Source: Pseudomonadota bacterium (GTDB lineage Bacteria > Pseudomonadota > Alphaproteobacteria > Rhizobiales > Xanthobacteraceae). From it: a stretch of 9,763 nucleotides of DNA. Each line of letters begins with the position of its first letter. Position 1 is the first letter of the stretch. Positions 1 through 7,385 of this stretch are shown in pieces. The DNA lies in assembly GCA_023417665.1 (NCBI GenBank), contig JAEZFA010000131.1, positions 1-9,763 of the forward strand. The letters run 5' to 3'. The notes beneath the pieces are model-generated. The model saw only the letters and a program-made list of their open reading frames with translations, was not told the origin of the DNA and did not search any database. The position numbers and the translations under genes are program-made.

Positions 1-1320
1 TTTCACGAACTCGGACATTTCTGGGTCGCGCGCCGTTGCGGCGTGAAGATCGATGCATTCTCCGTCGGCTTCGGCCCCGAGCTGTTCGGCTTCGATGACA
101 AGCACGGCACGCGCTGGCGCTTCGCTGCGATTCCGCTCGGCGGCTATGTGCGGTTTCATGGCGACGACTCGGCGGCGAGCACGCCGGATCTGCAGAAACT
201 CGAAACCATGAACGAGGCGGAGAAGAAGGTTTCCTTCTTCCACCAGCCGGTGCGCAATCGCGCGGCGATCGTGGCCGCGGGGCCGATCGCGAACTTCATC
301 CTCGCCATCGTCATTTTCGCGGGCGTGCTTTACGGCATCGGCCGCAACGTAACGACGCCGGTATTCGAGGTCGTTCGCGCGAACGGCCCGGCGCAGGCGG
401 CCGGGCTGCAACCGGGCGACCGCGTCATCAGCATCAACGGCAAGGAAGTGATCGGTTACGAGGACGTGCTGCGCGTGGTGACGCTTGCAGCCGGCGAACC
501 GCTTGCCTTCGTGGTGGATCGCAACGGCAAGGAAGTCGATGCGACCGTCACGCCCACGCTGCGCGAGATCAAGGATAATTTCGGCTCGACCCACCGCATC
601 GGCGATATCGGCGTATCGCGCTGGCCGGCGGTCGCGAGTGCGATCCGCCCCAACAGCGCGGCCATGGAAGCAGGGCTGCGGCCGGGCGACCGGATCGTGT
701 CGATCGACGGCAAGCCGGTGGAAGCCTTTGAAGATCTGCCCCGCATCGTTTCGGTTGCGCTCGGCAAGAAGCTCGAACTGGTCGTGCAGCGCGGCAGCGA
801 GCGTTTGACGCTGCATGCGACGCCCAAGCCGCATCCGAACAACGCCAAGCTTGGCGTGCTCGGCATCGAGAATCCGTCGAAGCCGGAGGATTCGTTCCGC
901 AAGCGCTATGGCGTGGTGGAATCGATCGGCATGGGCTTCTCGGAGACCTGGTTCGTGATCGAGCGGACGGTGGCCTATATCGGCGGCATCATCGTCGGCA
1001 AGGAATCGATCGATCAGCTGGGCGGGCCGATCCGGATCGGGCAGGTGGCCGGCGAGGTTGCGGCCCAGAGCTTCTACGATCTGTTGCGCCTGACCGCGGT
1101 GCTTTCGGTCAGCATTGGCTTGCTCAACCTCTTCCCGGTGCCGCTGCTCGATGGCGGTCACCTTCTGTTCTATGCGATCGAGGCCATTCGTGGCCGCCCC
1201 TTGAGCGAGCGCGCCCAGGAATATGGCTTCCGCATCGGGCTCGCCTTCGTGATGCTGCTGATGATCGTTGCCACCTGGAACGACATTTTCCAGCTTTTCC
1301 TGCGTGCGCAGGCATCCTGA
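1..1320 (+). CDS. rseP: RIP metalloprotease RseP (site-2 protease), 5' partial
   Basis: Inner-membrane zinc metalloprotease that cleaves substrates within the membrane; in E. coli it makes the second cut in anti-sigma factor RseA and clears signal-peptide remnants. The frame is open from base 1, so the start lies outside the window; 439 residues are visible and probably about 20 are missing. Fragment residues 2-6 are HELGH, the HExxH zinc and catalytic motif. A membrane segment lies around 87-111. Two tandem PDZ domains sit at about 120-186 and 209-276, each with a GLxPGDR core. The third zinc ligand is in NLFPVPLLDGGH at 376-387 (Asp384). A last hydrophobic segment lies near 410-430. The two-PDZ layout and total size match E. 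coli RseP (450 aa). bamA follows 318 nt downstream, the usual alphaproteobacterial order. Its substrate here is not shown by the sequence. Confidence 0.96.
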   Translation, partial: FHELGHFWVARRCGVKIDAFSVGFGPELFGFDDKHGTRWRFAAIPLGGYVRFHGDDSAASTPDLQKLETMNEAEKKVSFFHQPVRNRAAIVAAGPIANFILAIVIFAGVLYGIGRNVTTPVFEVVRANGPAQAAGLQPGDRVISINGKEVIGYEDVLRVVTLAAGEPLAFVVDRNGKEVDATVTPTLREIKDNFGSTHRIGDIGVSRWPAVASAIRPNSAAMEAGLRPGDRIVSIDGKPVEAFEDLPRIVSVALGKKLELVVQRGSERLTLHATPKPHPNNAKLGVLGIENPSKPEDSFRKRYGVVESIGMGFSETWFVIERTVAYIGGIIVGKESIDQLGGPIRIGQVAGEVAAQSFYDLLRLTAVLSVSIGLLNLFPVPLLDGGHLLFYAIEAIRGRPLSERAQEYGFRIGLAFVMLLMIVATWNDIFQLFLRAQAS

Positions 1321-1353
1321 TACCGGGGACGCTATCCCGGGAACCGGTTTGGT

Positions 1354-1375
1354 AAGGGGGCGGTAACGCCCCCTT
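1354..1375 (+). terminator. GC-rich hairpin after rseP, possible terminator or attenuator
   Basis: A perfect 9-bp inverted repeat (AAGGGGGCG, loop GTAA, CGCCCCCTT) lies 33 nt after the rseP stop codon. A smaller imperfect hairpin (CCGGG at 1323-1327 with CCCGG at 1336-1340) precedes it. The stem is stable, but the right arm ends in only two T's and is followed by GGCCATATTT, not a clean T-run. It may therefore be a weak terminator, a partial attenuator between rseP and bamA, or an mRNA 3'-end stabiliser. Confidence 0.45.
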
Positions 1376-1572
1376 GGCCATATTTCGGTTCAGTTGGTGG
1401 GGTCTTCTGCGAATCGTGCGGGAGGCGGTTTGGTGGTGTTGGAGTAGGGCGTATGAGGGGCGCATGGTCGCGTGGCGTATCGGCAACGCTGGCCCGAAAA
1501 GCCCGGCAGAATCTGCCCGGTTCGTTTGCAAGCCACTGGAAAGTCTGTAAAACCGGACGCGAATGAAGACGA

Positions 1573-1596
1573 ATCCGCTTGGGTTCCCAAGCGGAT
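1573..1596 (+). promoter_or_regulatory. Perfect 10-bp stem-loop in bamA leader
   Basis: ATCCGCTTGG (1573-1582), loop GTTC, CCAAGCGGAT (1587-1596) form an uninterrupted 10-bp stem 42 nt before the bamA start codon. No T-run follows (GGGGGAGCGG instead), so it does not look like an intrinsic terminator. As a 24-nt palindrome it could act as an RNA structure in the 5' leader or as a dimeric DNA operator. The sequence alone does not say which. Confidence 0.5.
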
Positions 1597-1600
1597 GGGG

Positions 1601-1621
1601 GAGCGGTGTTGTGCGCCGCTC
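1601..1621 (+). promoter_or_regulatory. Second stem-loop just before bamA ribosome site
   Basis: GAGCGG (1601-1606) pairs perfectly with CCGCTC (1616-1621) around a 9-nt loop. It begins 4 nt after the 10-bp stem-loop and ends 3 nt before GGAA (1625-1628), the only Shine-Dalgarno-like sequence for bamA, 10 nt from its ATG. Placed there, it could affect ribosome access. The stem is short and could be chance in GC-rich DNA. Confidence 0.3.
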
Positions 1622-1638
1622 AATGGAATTAGTGGCCT

Positions 1639-4098
1639 ATGAATTTTAGTGGGGTGAGGGTCATCGGGAAGCTGGGCGCAGCGTTTGCGCTCGTTCTGAC
1701 CCTGTTTTGCGGCACTGCAGCAGTTTCGATCGCGACATCCACCGCGGCCGAAGCGCAGGTAGTCACTTCCGTTGACGTGGTGGGCAACCAGCGCGTCGAT
1801 GCCGACACGATTCGCAGCTACGTGAAAATCCGCCGTGGCGAACGCGCCGATCCGGGCCGGATCGATGAAGCGTTGCGCACGCTTTATTCGATCGGCCTGT
1901 TCGAAGACGTGAACATCCGCCTGGTCGGTTCGCGGCTGGTCGTGACCGTCAAGGAAGCGCAGGTCATCAATCGCGTCGTGTTCGAAGGCAACCGGCGCGT
2001 GAAGGACACTTCGCTCGTCAATGAAGTGCAGTCGAAATCGCGTGGCGCGCTTTCGCGCGCGACCGTGCAGGCCGACGTCCAGCGCATCATCGAAGTCTAT
2101 CGCCGCAGCGGCCGCTACGATGTCGCGGTAGAGCCGCAGATCATCGACCGTGCCAACAATCGCGTCGATCTCATCTTCCTGATCAAGGAAGGCGACAAGA
2201 CCACGATCCGTACGATCAATTTCACCGGCAACAACGTCTTCTCCGGCGCGCGCCTGCGCGACGTGATCAACACGACGCAGACCAACTGGCTGAGCTGGCT
2301 CCGCAGCAGCGACGTTTACGATCCCGACCGCGTGAACGCGGATCAGGAGCTCCTGCGCCGCTTCTATCTGAAGAACGGTTACGCCGATTTCCGTATTCTG
2401 TCGGCGACCGTCGATCTCGACCGGCGCAACAACGGCTTCGTGCTCAATTTCGTGCTCGACGAAGGCCCGCAATACCGCTTCGGTAATGTCGACGTGCTTT
2501 CGAACGTTCGCGATCTTGACCCCTCGGTGGTCCGTGGCCTGGTCCGCGGCTCGCGCGGCGAAGTCTACAACGCCGAGAACGTCGAAAAGACCATCGAGCT
2601 CATCACCATCGAGCTTGCCAATCGCGGCTACGCTTTCGCGCAGGTGCGCCCGCGCGGCGATCGCGACTTCCAGGGCCGGCTGATCAACGTCACTTACGTG
2701 ATCGACGAAGGCTCGCGGGTCTATGTCGAGCGGATCAACATCCGCTCCAACAGCCGTACGCGCGATTACGTCATTCGCCGCGAGTTCGATATTCTCGAAG
2801 GCGACGCTTACAATCGCGTGCTGGTCAGCCGCGCCGAGCGCCGCCTAAAGAACCTCGGCTATTTCAAGAACGTTCGCATCACCACGGAGCCCGGCTCGGC
2901 GCCGGACCGCGTGGTTCTAAATGTCGATGTCGAAGAGCAGCTGACGGGCGAGTTCTCGATCGCGGCCGGCTATTCGACGCAGGACGGCATCCTCGGCGAA
3001 CTGACGATCGGCGAGCGCAACTTCCTCGGCCGCGGCCAGTATGTGCGCACCTCGCTGCAGTACGGCGAGCGCGTGAAGGGCATCGAATTCTCCTTCACCG
3101 AGCCCTATTTCATGGACTACCGGCTCGCAGCCGGCTTCGACCTTTTCTACAAGGAAACCAAACCGTCGGCGCTCGTGCAGTACGGCATCGACACGATCGG
3201 CGGCACGCTGCGCGCGGCAGCGCGGCTCAATGAAGAGCTGACGCTGCAGGTTCGCTACAGCATCTATCAGCGCGAGATCACCGCGGATCCAAGTTATCTC
3301 GATGGTTGCGGGCCTAATCCTTTACTTGATCCAGGAATTGCTGCTGCTTGTGCTCTTCCTGGTGCAAATACCTACGAAGTTTCGAACGCGATCCGCCAGA
3401 TGCTCGGACAGCAGCCGATCACCTCGTCGATTGGCTACACGCTGACCTATAACGGCCTCGACAATAACAAGGACCCGTCGAGCGGCCTCTATGCGACGTT
3501 CTCGCAGGATTTCGCCGGCGTCGGCGGTGACGTGAAGTTCGTCCGCACGACCGCGGAGGCGCGCTACTACAAGCCGCTGACCAACGATTTCGTGGGCATG
3601 GTGAAAGTCGCCGGTGGTCATGTGTTTTCATGGGGCGGCGAAGAGCTTCGCTTTATCGACCACTTCAACAACGCGCATACGCTGGTTCGTGGTTTCGCGA
3701 CGCAGGGCTTCGGCGCACGCGATATCAACCAGAACCTGAGTTTCCAGGATTCGCTCGGCGGCACGACCTATTGGGCGGCGAGTGCGGAATTGCAGTTCCC
3801 GCTTTGGTTCCTGCCGAAGGAAATCGGAATCAAGTCCGCGCTATTCGTCGATGTGGGTTCGCTCTACGACTATGCTGGCGCGACCACGATCACGGGTCCG
3901 GGTACACCTATTCCGGGCACTTGCGGCGGTCCCAATATCTGCGTGTTCGACGACCGTTCAATTCGTGCCTCGACCGGCGTGAGCCTGATCTGGTCGTCGC
4001 CCTTCGGCCCGCGGCGCTTCGACTTTGCAGTGCCGCTTGCCAAGGGTCCGTACGACAAAACGCAGTTCTTCCGCTTTGGCGGCGGCGCGAAATTCTGA
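1639..4098 (+). CDS. bamA: Outer membrane protein assembly factor BamA
   Basis: Central subunit of the BAM complex, which folds and inserts beta-barrel proteins into the outer membrane. The 819-residue precursor has a Sec signal peptide with a likely cut after Ala39 (AEA|Q). Five POTRA repeats follow at about 41-108, 109-187, 188-277, 278-360 and 361-435, then a 16-strand barrel from about 436 to the end. The hallmark VRGF of loop 6 is at 683-686, and the protein ends in an aromatic-rich strand with terminal Phe, the beta-signal. Length fits the family (E. coli 810). The ATG is preceded by GGAA 10 nt upstream; no better in-frame start exists. The mature protein has four cysteines, 557/571 in a loop aligning with E. 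coli L4 and 762/768 in a loop aligning with L7. Codons for the first of these loops are markedly A/T-ending. No skp gene lies between it and lpxD. Confidence 0.97.
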   Translation: MNFSGVRVIGKLGAAFALVLTLFCGTAAVSIATSTAAEAQVVTSVDVVGNQRVDADTIRSYVKIRRGERADPGRIDEALRTLYSIGLFEDVNIRLVGSRLVVTVKEAQVINRVVFEGNRRVKDTSLVNEVQSKSRGALSRATVQADVQRIIEVYRRSGRYDVAVEPQIIDRANNRVDLIFLIKEGDKTTIRTINFTGNNVFSGARLRDVINTTQTNWLSWLRSSDVYDPDRVNADQELLRRFYLKNGYADFRILSATVDLDRRNNGFVLNFVLDEGPQYRFGNVDVLSNVRDLDPSVVRGLVRGSRGEVYNAENVEKTIELITIELANRGYAFAQVRPRGDRDFQGRLINVTYVIDEGSRVYVERINIRSNSRTRDYVIRREFDILEGDAYNRVLVSRAERRLKNLGYFKNVRITTEPGSAPDRVVLNVDVEEQLTGEFSIAAGYSTQDGILGELTIGERNFLGRGQYVRTSLQYGERVKGIEFSFTEPYFMDYRLAAGFDLFYKETKPSALVQYGIDTIGGTLRAAARLNEELTLQVRYSIYQREITADPSYLDGCGPNPLLDPGIAAACALPGANTYEVSNAIRQMLGQQPITSSIGYTLTYNGLDNNKDPSSGLYATFSQDFAGVGGDVKFVRTTAEARYYKPLTNDFVGMVKVAGGHVFSWGGEELRFIDHFNNAHTLVRGFATQGFGARDINQNLSFQDSLGGTTYWAASAELQFPLWFLPKEIGIKSALFVDVGSLYDYAGATTITGPGTPIPGTCGGPNICVFDDRSIRASTGVSLIWSSPFGPRRFDFAVPLAKGPYDKTQFFRFGGGAKF

Positions 4099-4143
4099 TC
4101 GTTTGAATTTGCGCCGGCCGCACAGGCTATCGACGGCTTTGGC

Positions 4144-5202
4144 ATGACCGATCCGGAGTTCTTCAATTCGCGCGGTCCGCTTGCGCTCGCGGCAATCGGC
4201 GAGTTGACCGGTGCTGCGGTTCCCGCGGGTGACGAAGGGCAGGTCGTCAGCGGAGCCAAGCCGCTCGACATCGCCGGTCCGCAGGACGTTACGTTCTATG
4301 AAGACGCGGCCTATGCCGATGCGCTCGCGGATTGCGACGGCGGCGCGTGCTTCGTGACGCAGAATCTCGCCGCAAGCGTCCCGCCCCATATCGTTCCGCT
4401 GGTCGTGACCAAGCCCTATATGGCCTTCGTGCAGGTAGCGCGCGCGCTGTTTCCCGATGATCTGCGGCCGCTCTCGATCGTCGGTACGCGGGGCGTCGAT
4501 CCGGAGGCATCGGTTCACGAGGATGCGCGCCTCGAAGACGGCGTGGTGGTCGATCCGGGTGCGGTGATCGGCCCGGATGCGGAGATCGGCGCCGGCACCG
4601 TTATTTGCGCCAATGTCGTCATCGGGCCGAATGTCCGCATCGGCCGCGATTGCAGCGTCGGCCCGGGCGCCAGCATCACGCATGCGCTCGTCGGAGACCG
4701 CGTGATCATCCATGCCGGGGTTCGTATCGGGCAGGACGGCTTCGGCTACATTCCAGGCCGGCGTCACCTGAAGGTGCCGCAACTCGGCCGCGTCATCATT
4801 CAGGACGACGTCGAGATTGGCGCGGGTACCACCGTGGATCGCGGCGGCGGACGCGATACCATCATCGGCGAAGACACCAAGATCGATAACCTCGTGCAGA
4901 TTGCGCATAATGTTTCGATCGGCCGGCACTGCATCATCGCGGGCCACGTCGGGCTTTCGGGCAGTGTCACGCTCGGGGACGGCGTCATGCTGGGCGGAAA
5001 GGTCGGGATCGCGGATCACCGGACCATCGGTGACCGGGCGCAACTGATCGCGCTATCGGGCGTTATGCACGACGTTCCTGCGGGCGAACGCTGGGGCGGC
5101 GCGCCGGCCAAGCCCATGCGGGAATTCTTCCGTGAACAGGTCGCGCTTCAGCGGCTTACCGGCAAGACTGCCAAGGACAAGACGACAAAACGAAACGGCT
5201 AG
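4144..5202 (+). CDS. lpxD: UDP-3-O-(3-hydroxyacyl)glucosamine N-acyltransferase LpxD
   Basis: Cytoplasmic acyltransferase for the third lipid A step; it moves a 3-hydroxyacyl chain from ACP to the 2-amino group of UDP-3-O-acylglucosamine. The 352 residues show the family layout: an N-terminal uridine-binding domain (about 1-105, with the QDVTFYED stretch at 47-54), a left-handed beta-helix of hexapeptide repeats (about 115-310, e.g. VIGPDAEIG), and a short charged C-terminal helix. The loop RIGQDGFGY (194-202) is typical of LpxD. His255 in QIAHNV aligns with the E. coli catalytic base His239. The gene starts 45 nt after bamA with no strong Shine-Dalgarno sequence and is followed 23 nt later by fabZ. 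The lysine-rich tail (KTAKDKTTKRNG) is probably disordered. Confidence 0.96.
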   Translation: MTDPEFFNSRGPLALAAIGELTGAAVPAGDEGQVVSGAKPLDIAGPQDVTFYEDAAYADALADCDGGACFVTQNLAASVPPHIVPLVVTKPYMAFVQVARALFPDDLRPLSIVGTRGVDPEASVHEDARLEDGVVVDPGAVIGPDAEIGAGTVICANVVIGPNVRIGRDCSVGPGASITHALVGDRVIIHAGVRIGQDGFGYIPGRRHLKVPQLGRVIIQDDVEIGAGTTVDRGGGRDTIIGEDTKIDNLVQIAHNVSIGRHCIIAGHVGLSGSVTLGDGVMLGGKVGIADHRTIGDRAQLIALSGVMHDVPAGERWGGAPAKPMREFFREQVALQRLTGKTAKDKTTKRNG

Positions 5203-5225
5203 CGCCAGGGACCGAGACCAGAACA

Positions 5226-5681
5226 ATGAACGCCGAAGCGAATTCCAACGTGATCGAACATGCGGAGCTGCTTGAACTCATACCGCATCGTTTTCCTTTT
5301 CTCCTCATTGACCGCATCATCGAAGTCAACGCGGATGAATCCTGTATCGGCATAAAGAACGTCACCTTCAACGAGCCGTTCTTTCCGGGCCATTTTCCGA
5401 ACCGTCCGGTGATGCCCGGGGTATTGATGATCGAGGGCATGGCGCAGACGGCGGGCGCGATCTGCTCGAAGAGCACCGCGCTCGGAACGACGCCCAACGT
5501 ATTTTTTCTCACGGTGGACAAGGCGAAGTTTCGCAAGCCCGTGTTGCCGGGCGATACCATCGAATATCACATGAAGCAGATCAGAAAGCGCCGCAGGATG
5601 TGGTGGTTCAGGGGCGAGGCCAAGGTGCGCGGCGAACTCGTCTGCGAAGCCGAGGTTGGCGCGATGATCTTGGACGACTGA
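5226..5681 (+). CDS. fabZ: 3-hydroxyacyl-ACP dehydratase FabZ
   Basis: Hot-dog fold dehydratase that converts 3-hydroxyacyl-ACP to trans-2-enoyl-ACP in type II fatty acid elongation. The 151-residue protein contains the substrate-pocket motif PHRFPFLLIDR (20-30) and the catalytic segment FFPGHFPNRPVMPG. His56 and Glu70 correspond to the catalytic His and Glu of the family. The ATG was chosen because it directly precedes the family N-terminus; AGGGA (5207-5211) is 14 nt upstream, rather far for a ribosome site. The gene is wedged between lpxD and lpxA as in E. coli. FabZ consumes the same 3-hydroxyacyl-ACP used by LpxA and LpxD, so co-expression would link lipid A synthesis with phospholipid acyl chain synthesis. 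lpxA begins 2 nt after its stop. Confidence 0.97.
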   Translation: MNAEANSNVIEHAELLELIPHRFPFLLIDRIIEVNADESCIGIKNVTFNEPFFPGHFPNRPVMPGVLMIEGMAQTAGAICSKSTALGTTPNVFFLTVDKAKFRKPVLPGDTIEYHMKQIRKRRRMWWFRGEAKVRGELVCEAEVGAMILDD

Positions 5682-5683
5682 GC

Positions 5684-6484
5684 GTGGCGAAGATTGCAGC
5701 GACTGCCAGCGTCGCGGACGGCGCAAAACTCGGTGCCGACGTTGTGGTCGGTCCCTATTGCGTGATCGGGCCCGAAGTCACGATCGGTGACGGCTCGCTC
5801 CTGGTTTCCCACGTTTCCATCCAGGGCATCACCGAAATCGGGGCCGGTGCGAAAATCCAGCCCTTTGCGTCGCTCGGCAGTCCGCCGCAGTCGGTGCATT
5901 ACAAGGGCGAGGCGTCGCGCCTCGTCATCGGCAAAAATTGCGATATCCGCGAAGGCGTCACCATGAATACGGGGACCGCAGGCGGGCGCATGGAAACCCG
6001 CGTCGGCGACAATTGCATGCTGATGACGGCGGCGCATGTCGGTCACGACTGTATCGTCGGCAACAGCGTGATCTTTGCGAACAACGCCACCCTCGGCGGG
6101 CATGCCGAAATCGGTGATTTCACTTTCATTGGCGGTCTTGGCGCGGTCCATCAAAACACGCGCGTAGGCGAGCAGGCGATCCTCGGCGGCTGTGCCGGTA
6201 TTCGTCACGACGTGATCCCGTTCGGCGCGACCGATGCCGAAGGCAATCTCGGCGGCCTCAACCTGATCGGCCTGAAACGGCGCGGCTTTGCGCGCGAAAC
6301 CATTCACAAGCTTCGCGCTGCCTATCGCGAGATATTCTTCGGAAGCGGTGCGCTCAACGATCGGGTCGATGCGGTTGCGGCAGCATACGCCGGCGATCCC
6401 GCGGTAGAGCGCGTGGTCGCTTTCATCCGCGGTGCCGGAAAGCGCCGCCTGAACATTCCGACCTCCCGGCACGAGGCGGAATAG
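5684..6484 (+). CDS. lpxA: UDP-N-acetylglucosamine O-acyltransferase LpxA
   Basis: Catalyses the first lipid A step, 3-O-acylation of UDP-GlcNAc with 3-hydroxyacyl-ACP, in the cytoplasm. I place the start at GTG 5684, two bases after the fabZ stop; the frame is open further upstream only inside fabZ, and GTG gives 266 residues, close to E. coli LpxA (262). Left-handed beta-helix hexapeptides cover about 1-185, and a helical C-terminal region begins near GLKRRGFARE. The catalytic His is His121 in AAHVGHDC (E. coli His125), with His118 as its partner. Gly169 aligns with E. coli Gly173, the acyl-chain ruler position. Gly there leaves a deep pocket in E. coli (C14 donor); chain length in this organism is inference. 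The short gap and weak GGA (5672-5674) suggest translational coupling to fabZ. Confidence 0.95.
   Translation: MAKIAATASVADGAKLGADVVVGPYCVIGPEVTIGDGSLLVSHVSIQGITEIGAGAKIQPFASLGSPPQSVHYKGEASRLVIGKNCDIREGVTMNTGTAGGRMETRVGDNCMLMTAAHVGHDCIVGNSVIFANNATLGGHAEIGDFTFIGGLGAVHQNTRVGEQAILGGCAGIRHDVIPFGATDAEGNLGGLNLIGLKRRGFARETIHKLRAAYREIFFGSGALNDRVDAVAAAYAGDPAVERVVAFIRGAGKRRLNIPTSRHEAE
6473..6480 (+). promoter_or_regulatory. Ribosome binding site for lpxI TTG start
   Basis: GAGGCGGA lies inside the last codons of lpxA, with its GAGG core 9 nt before TTG 6486. It supports that TTG as the lpxI start, since no in-frame ATG or GTG exists ahead of the conserved N-terminal GGGAFP motif. A second TTG at 6534 is the only nearby alternative and has a poorer upstream sequence. 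Confidence 0.55.
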
Positions 6485-6485
6485 C

Positions 6486-7385
6486 TTGTCCGCAACGGGC
6501 GCATATGAAAGCGCGCCGCCGCAATCGGGCGAGTTGAAATCTCCTGTTGCGATCATATGCGGCGGTGGTGCGTTTCCCGCGGCGGTCGCGGAAGCCGTGC
6601 GCCGGCAGGGACGCGAAGTTCATCTTTTCCTGCTGCGCGGTTTTGCCGATGCCGCACTCGAGCGCTTTCCCCACGAATGGATAAAGCTTGGTTCACTTGC
6701 GCGGGTGGTCGGCAGCACGCGCAAGCGCGGCATCCGGGAGATCGTTTTCATCGGTAGCGTCGTGCGTCCCAGGCTTTCGCAGGTTGGTCTGGACTGGCGT
6801 TCGCTGCTCATGCTTCCCCGGCTGGCGCGGCTTTATCTCGGCGGGGATAACCGGCTGCTTTCGGGCGTCACGAAAATTCTTGGCGAGCAAGGCTACGTGC
6901 TCCGCGGGGCGCATGAAGTCGCGCCGGAGATTCTCGTTCCGGAAGGCCTCACGACACGACAGGCGCCGGATGCGAGGCAGCGCGAGGACATTCAGCTTGG
7001 CGTCGATCTGTTACGCGCGAACGACCGCTTTGATATCGGGCAGGCGGTCGTGATCGCGGGACGGCGCGTTCTTGCGGTTGAGGGGCCGGAAGGCACAGCT
7101 GACATGCTTCTTCGCATCGCAGAGATGCGGAGAAGCGCGCGACTGCGGTTAAAGGACCGCGAGGGCGTGCTCGTAAAGATTCCGAAGCCTTCGCAGGAGA
7201 GAAAGATCGACTTGCCGGCCATAGGCAGCGAAACGCTGCAGCAGGCCCGCGATGCCGGGCTCGCAGGCATCGCAATCGAGGCGCTCGGAACCATCGTCGT
7301 CGACCCGCAGCAGTTCATAGAATCGGCGGAGGCGGCCGGTCTGTTCGTGATTGCTTTGCCACCGACGCAGCGGGCCGCCGCGTGA
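6486..7385 (+). CDS. lpxI: UDP-2,3-diacylglucosamine pyrophosphatase LpxI
   Basis: Hydrolyses UDP-2,3-diacylglucosamine to lipid X (2,3-diacylglucosamine 1-phosphate) and UMP. LpxI, formerly DUF1009, is unrelated to LpxH and replaces it in alphaproteobacteria; the Caulobacter enzyme is the characterised type. The 299-residue product shows the family motifs: ICGGGAFP near the N-terminus (24-31), GGDNRLL (119-125), VLAVEGPEGTADML (195-208) and KPSQERKIDLPAIG (234-247). Asp242 in the last motif probably corresponds to the essential Asp225 of C. crescentus, judging by length offset only. The start is TTG 6486, one base after the lpxA stop, with a good ribosome site. The first ~19 residues are a non-conserved extension, so TTG 6534 remains possible. 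The stop overlaps the lpxB start by 4 nt. Confidence 0.93.
   Translation: MSATGAYESAPPQSGELKSPVAIICGGGAFPAAVAEAVRRQGREVHLFLLRGFADAALERFPHEWIKLGSLARVVGSTRKRGIREIVFIGSVVRPRLSQVGLDWRSLLMLPRLARLYLGGDNRLLSGVTKILGEQGYVLRGAHEVAPEILVPEGLTTRQAPDARQREDIQLGVDLLRANDRFDIGQAVVIAGRRVLAVEGPEGTADMLLRIAEMRRSARLRLKDREGVLVKIPKPSQERKIDLPAIGSETLQQARDAGLAGIAIEALGTIVVDPQQFIESAEAAGLFVIALPPTQRAAA

Larger units (their letters stand above)
1376..1638 (+). promoter_or_regulatory. bamA upstream region: leader, likely promoter zone
   Basis: This is the only non-coding stretch near 300 nt in the window. It has no credible gene: a long minus-strand frame crossing it also runs antisense through bamA and resembles no family. 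It most likely holds a bamA promoter, because a hairpin separates it from rseP and a gap this long is out of keeping with the tight genes downstream. I could not find a convincing -35/-10 pair; TTGCAA at 1526-1531 with TGTAAA at 1546-1551 has a spacer of only 14. A short hairpin (GGCAG 1505-1509, CTGCC 1513-1517) is present, and two stronger stem-loops near bamA are listed separately. Confidence 0.5.

Noticed and set aside
1340..1370. GGAAC as the -35 of an extracytoplasmic or general stress sigma promoter after rseP
   Set aside because: No matching CGTT or TCTGA-type -10 occurs at the required distance.
1390..2472. 360-codon minus-strand frame over the bamA upstream region and 5' part of bamA
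   Set aside because: Its product has the H/D/V/A-rich look of a reverse-strand shadow of coding DNA, and it resembles no family. The part in the gap alone has no ribosome site or motif.
4099..4143. Remnant of skp (ompH) between bamA and lpxD
   Set aside because: The gap is only 45 nt and shows no coding trace; lack of skp here is common in alphaproteobacteria.
4610..4720. Hexapeptide-linked near-repeats in lpxD and lpxA DNA as possible duplication or CRISPR-like repeats
   Set aside because: They are degenerate coding repeats of the left-handed beta-helix, in frame and explained by the protein fold.
3958..5043. 361-codon minus-strand frame opposite lpxD
   Set aside because: Repetitive D/A/H/I-rich product that mirrors the lpxD hexapeptide repeats read in antisense.
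5567..6556. 329-codon minus-strand frame opposite fabZ and lpxA
   Set aside because: Again antisense to a hexapeptide-repeat gene and without a plausible start or domain.
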